Source: Brenneria rubrifaciens (GTDB lineage Bacteria; Pseudomonadota; Gammaproteobacteria; Enterobacterales; Enterobacteriaceae). Taken from it: 64,000 nt of DNA. This document shows, piece by piece, positions 61,577-64,000 of this stretch (position 1 is its first letter; each line of letters starts with the position of its first letter). The position numbers and the translations under genes are program-made. The stretch covers positions 1-64,000 of the forward strand of contig NZ_CP034035.1 in NCBI RefSeq assembly GCF_005484945.1. Direction: 5' to 3'. The notes under the pieces were generated by a model. That model was not told the origin of the DNA. It ran no database searches and saw only the letters and a list, made by a program, of their open reading frames with translations.

Positions 61577-62496
61577 GTGTGTCTCGACCTTTTCTGGCGC
61601 GGGAATCGGAAGATGAAGCGGCCTGGCAGACGCGCATTGCTCAGGGCGGTTGTTTTATCGTCGCGGAAGCGGCGCTGAATGACGCCGTCCCCTGGCTGGC
61701 GGAACGCTGGGGCGGCAGCCTGGATCAGACCCGGTTGTACTGGGGAGAGACCGGACGCATACACGCATCGGTCGCTTCCTACTGTATCCCGGTCCACACC
61801 GCCAACTGGGAGCAAGTGCGAGCGCACATCGTAACGCAGGATGGCTGGGGATTGGGGCTGCAACTGGCGTGGTTTATGCAAGCCTATTCACCGCTTGACC
61901 AACTGCTTGATGTTGTAAAACACCTGAGACATTGGAGCCTGGTAACCTCCCCCTCAGGGGACGACGCTATCTTGCGCATCAGTGACTGGCAGGTTATCAG
62001 TCAGTTACTGTCGGCCAGCAACGCTCAGGAAGCCTGTGCGCTGTTTGGTCCTGTCGCCAGTTTTTGCGATCTTTCCCCTGACGGTAAGGTGCAAACCTTA
62101 AGTCTTATTTCCCGCGAACCTCACACGATACCGGACACCTTGCCTCGCCAACTGAGTAATGGGCAATGGCAATCCATTATGGCGCCATCAGAACATCAAG
62201 TGCTGAAACGATATATGGCCCACCTGAAGTCGTATCACCCGCGTTGGCAGGATAGCGATGAGGAATCCTTGTTTACCTTTACCCGCCGGCAAGCGGAACA
62301 AGCCCGGCTCAACGGCTTTAACAATGATCGCGATATTGTTCGCTGGCTCGCGTTGGCGACTGAACTGGAGCCTGATTTCATTCTTCAGCCCTGGGCGCAA
62401 CGCATTCTGGCGCAGCCTGAAAATATCGGTACGCAAAATCGCATGGATCGCCTTTACAGCGCGGCGCTCGAACATCAGGAAAACGAAAACGCCTAA
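61573..62496 (+). CDS. Second DUF4123-like adaptor candidate
   Basis: The 307-residue protein overlaps the preceding adaptor (ATGA) and ends 12 nt before the RHS gene. Its C-terminal segment (TRRQAEQARLNGFNNDRDIVRWLALATELEPDF) resembles the tail common in DUF4123-neighbour proteins. Full assignment is uncertain; it could be a chaperone of the RHS N-terminus. Confidence 0.6.
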   Translation: MSVSRPFLARESEDEAAWQTRIAQGGCFIVAEAALNDAVPWLAERWGGSLDQTRLYWGETGRIHASVASYCIPVHTANWEQVRAHIVTQDGWGLGLQLAWFMQAYSPLDQLLDVVKHLRHWSLVTSPSGDDAILRISDWQVISQLLSASNAQEACALFGPVASFCDLSPDGKVQTLSLISREPHTIPDTLPRQLSNGQWQSIMAPSEHQVLKRYMAHLKSYHPRWQDSDEESLFTFTRRQAEQARLNGFNNDRDIVRWLALATELEPDFILQPWAQRILAQPENIGTQNRMDRLYSAALEHQENENA

Positions 62497-62508
62497 CAGG
62501 GAGTCACG

Positions 62509-64000
62509 ATGAATCAGGACAAAAAAGCCACGCTGCTTTCCAGCGAGGACGCGGCGAAACGTAACTTCAGCACCGACAACAAAATCTCCGGCGGTTGCGC
62601 CATATGCGGCTGCGAAGCGCTGATTTACTACCATTACGATTCCGGAAAGCCGGTGCCCAACGCGCCGTTCGTGCTGACCGACAGCAATAAAAAAGAGATC
62701 CGCGGCAAGACGGACGCCAACGGCCTGTGCCATATCTTCGACATGGGGTGCGGCACCTTTGAGCTTCTGCTGGATGAAGGCACGGATGCGTTCGAGCCGA
62801 AGCAAACCGTTCAGAATAATCCGGTGTTGCAGTCCAGCCCGGCCTACGCAGCGTTGGCCGCTGAATATTTCACATTGTATCTTCGTCTGCGCAAGCAGGG
62901 TCTGCTCGCCTATGACGCGGAGGACAGCGGCGACAGCCATGTGGATGTGGAAGGTGCGGGGCTTCTCACGTTAATTCCGGATGAATACCGGAAAGAATAT
63001 GACCGCTTCTGGCAACTGGACGAACAGGTCAACCGCGGCAGCCGCCAGTTGAAGCAGGCGATTAATAAAACCCACCACAGTCTGGCGGCGGAAGTGGCGG
63101 ATATGGGGGAGGATGACAACGCCGCGTTCATGATGCTCTGTCAGGTCGTTCTGGGATGCGTGCCGGTGGTGGGGCAGGCGCTGGATCTCTTTTTCATCGG
63201 TGAGTGGTGCTGGAAAACCTATGAAAATCCGGCGCTGCTGGATGACAATTTGCATCTGGCTGACGGCGCGCTGTGTGTGATCGGCGTCGTGCCGGGGCTG
63301 GGGGACGCGATAAAGGTGGTCGGCCGGGCGATCCTGAAAGCCCTGAAGAAAGGCTCGCCGCAAGCGGTGCAGTTTGCGATCAAGACTATCCGCAGCCTGT
63401 CGGACGGCAATCTGGTGCAGGGAGTGACCCGGCTGCGGGGCTTGCTGCGGGAGTATGGGAAGAAAGGCAAGGACAAGCTGGCGGATATCCGTGCTGCGAT
63501 GATAAAAGCGCTGGACGACGCAGCGAAAAAAAGCTGGCTTGTCGGGGTGATGAAACAGCGCTTCAGTAAGATGATCGATAATCTGGATCGACTTATTGAA
63601 GGTTACGACGAAGCCATCACCACGCTTGAGAGCAAATTCGACAGCTTTATTCCCCTGATTGTGACCCGGGCCTCCGGGAGTGCGCTTCGCAAAGGGGCAT
63701 TTGCGAAGTCCGCAAAAGCGCCCGTCCCCCGCGCGACAGCCGAGACGCGGGCCGCCTCACAGACGCCGGCGAAAAAGACCCCGTCCCATGACCCCAAAAA
63801 ACCTGCCGCGCCGCCGGAAAGGGCGAGCAAGGTTAACGCAGGCAGGAGCAAGGATGAGCGGCCCGGTGCCCTGGAACAACAAAAAAAAGCCGACGAAAAG
63901 GATAAAGCCACCTGCGCGACCTCAGATAAATGCAAGAGCGAGGGGGAGCCGGTGGATATGGCCACGGGATACGTGGTGGACTGGCGTACCGATTTCCAAC
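62509..64000 (+). CDS. RHS-repeat T6SS effector, N-terminal part (truncated by window end)
   Basis: The open frame runs from ATG 62509 (CAGGGAG upstream) to the last base, 497 full codons. It begins with a Cys-rich module ([20 protein letters not shown]) and a transthyretin/CarboxypepD-like segment ([27 protein letters not shown]), then two hydrophobic helices (about 205-235 and 248-262), a charged Ala/Lys/Pro linker, and at the end [14 protein letters not shown], the usual start of an RHS cage (GEPV.MATG). The PAAR domain is not obvious; delivery may use the N-terminal Cys-rich module. The toxin C-terminus and immunity gene lie beyond the window. Confidence 0.82.
   Translation, partial: MNQDKKATLLSSEDAAKRNFSTDNKISGGCAICGCEALIYYHYDSGKPVPNAPFVLTDSNKKEIRGKTDANGLCHIFDMGCGTFELLLDEGTDAFEPKQTVQNNPVLQSSPAYAALAAEYFTLYLRLRKQGLLAYDAEDSGDSHVDVEGAGLLTLIPDEYRKEYDRFWQLDEQVNRGSRQLKQAINKTHHSLAAEVADMGEDDNAAFMMLCQVVLGCVPVVGQALDLFFIGEWCWKTYENPALLDDNLHLADGALCVIGVVPGLGDAIKVVGRAILKALKKGSPQAVQFAIKTIRSLSDGNLVQGVTRLRGLLREYGKKGKDKLADIRAAMIKALDDAAKKSWLVGVMKQRFSKMIDNLDRLIEGYDEAITTLESKFDSFIPLIVTRASGSALRKGAFAKSAKAPVPRATAETRAASQTPAKKTPSHDPKKPAAPPERASKVNAGRSKDERPGALEQQKKADEKDKATCATSDKCKSEGEPVDMATGYVVDWRTDFQ

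Overview
The window begins exactly at the GTG start of dnaA and carries dnaA-dnaN-recF-gyrB. Further on come yidA, yidQ-ibpA-ibpB, dcuSR and dppABCDF, all with protein sequences very close to their E. coli counterparts. Gene order, protein identity and moderate-to-high GC point to a chromosome of the order Enterobacterales. The accessory load (beta-glucoside PTS, citrate uptake, T6SS effector modules, a palindromic intergenic repeat of the kind common in plant-associated and Yersinia-like enterobacteria) fits Pectobacteriaceae such as Pectobacterium or Brenneria. The genus cannot be fixed from this window alone.

Layout. 1-6154: replication/gyrase operon. 6532-12187: a block lying between gyrB and yidA, which are near neighbours in E. 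coli. It holds a secreted N-formylglutamate-amidohydrolase-like protein, an AscG-like repressor, and a divergent IIB-IIC-IIA PTS with a BglA-type 6-phospho-beta-glucosidase. 12384-13199: yidA. 13374-21628: a LysR regulator divergent from a tightly coupled operon that joins a peptide-type ABC importer to two nucleoside hydrolases. 21715-24167: a small stress protein (YhcN/BhsA family), yidQ, and the heat-shock genes ibpA-ibpB with a sigma-32 promoter and a ROSE-type RNA thermometer. 25216-30521: a citrate/dicarboxylate module with a DASS antiporter, DcuS-DcuR, and a 2-hydroxycarboxylate transporter. 31703-37491: the dppABCDF dipeptide importer. 37665-45957: a MocR regulator, an SDR, a class III aminotransferase and a four-gene NMT1/ThiY-type ABC importer.

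46194-64000 (window end): type VI secretion effector modules with no structural (tss) genes. Module 1 is hcp-vgrG-DUF4123 adaptor-unknown-PD-(D/E)XK-like nuclease effector-putative immunity-PAAR. Module 2 is hcp-vgrG-PAAR/lipase effector-two ankyrin lipoproteins (putative immunity). It is followed by two DUF4123-like adaptors and the start of an RHS effector cut by the window end. Both hcp genes lie in a nearly identical ~800 bp duplication with a strong sigma-54 (-24/-12) promoter and an upstream cluster of TGCGCA motifs, which suggests joint control by a VasH-type enhancer-binding protein.

The best candidates for new biology are the nucleoside-hydrolase/peptide-ABC operon, the T6SS nuclease effector with its unrecognised partners, and the duplicated ankyrin immunity genes, where one base change removed both the stop of copy 2 and the start of a relic copy 3.
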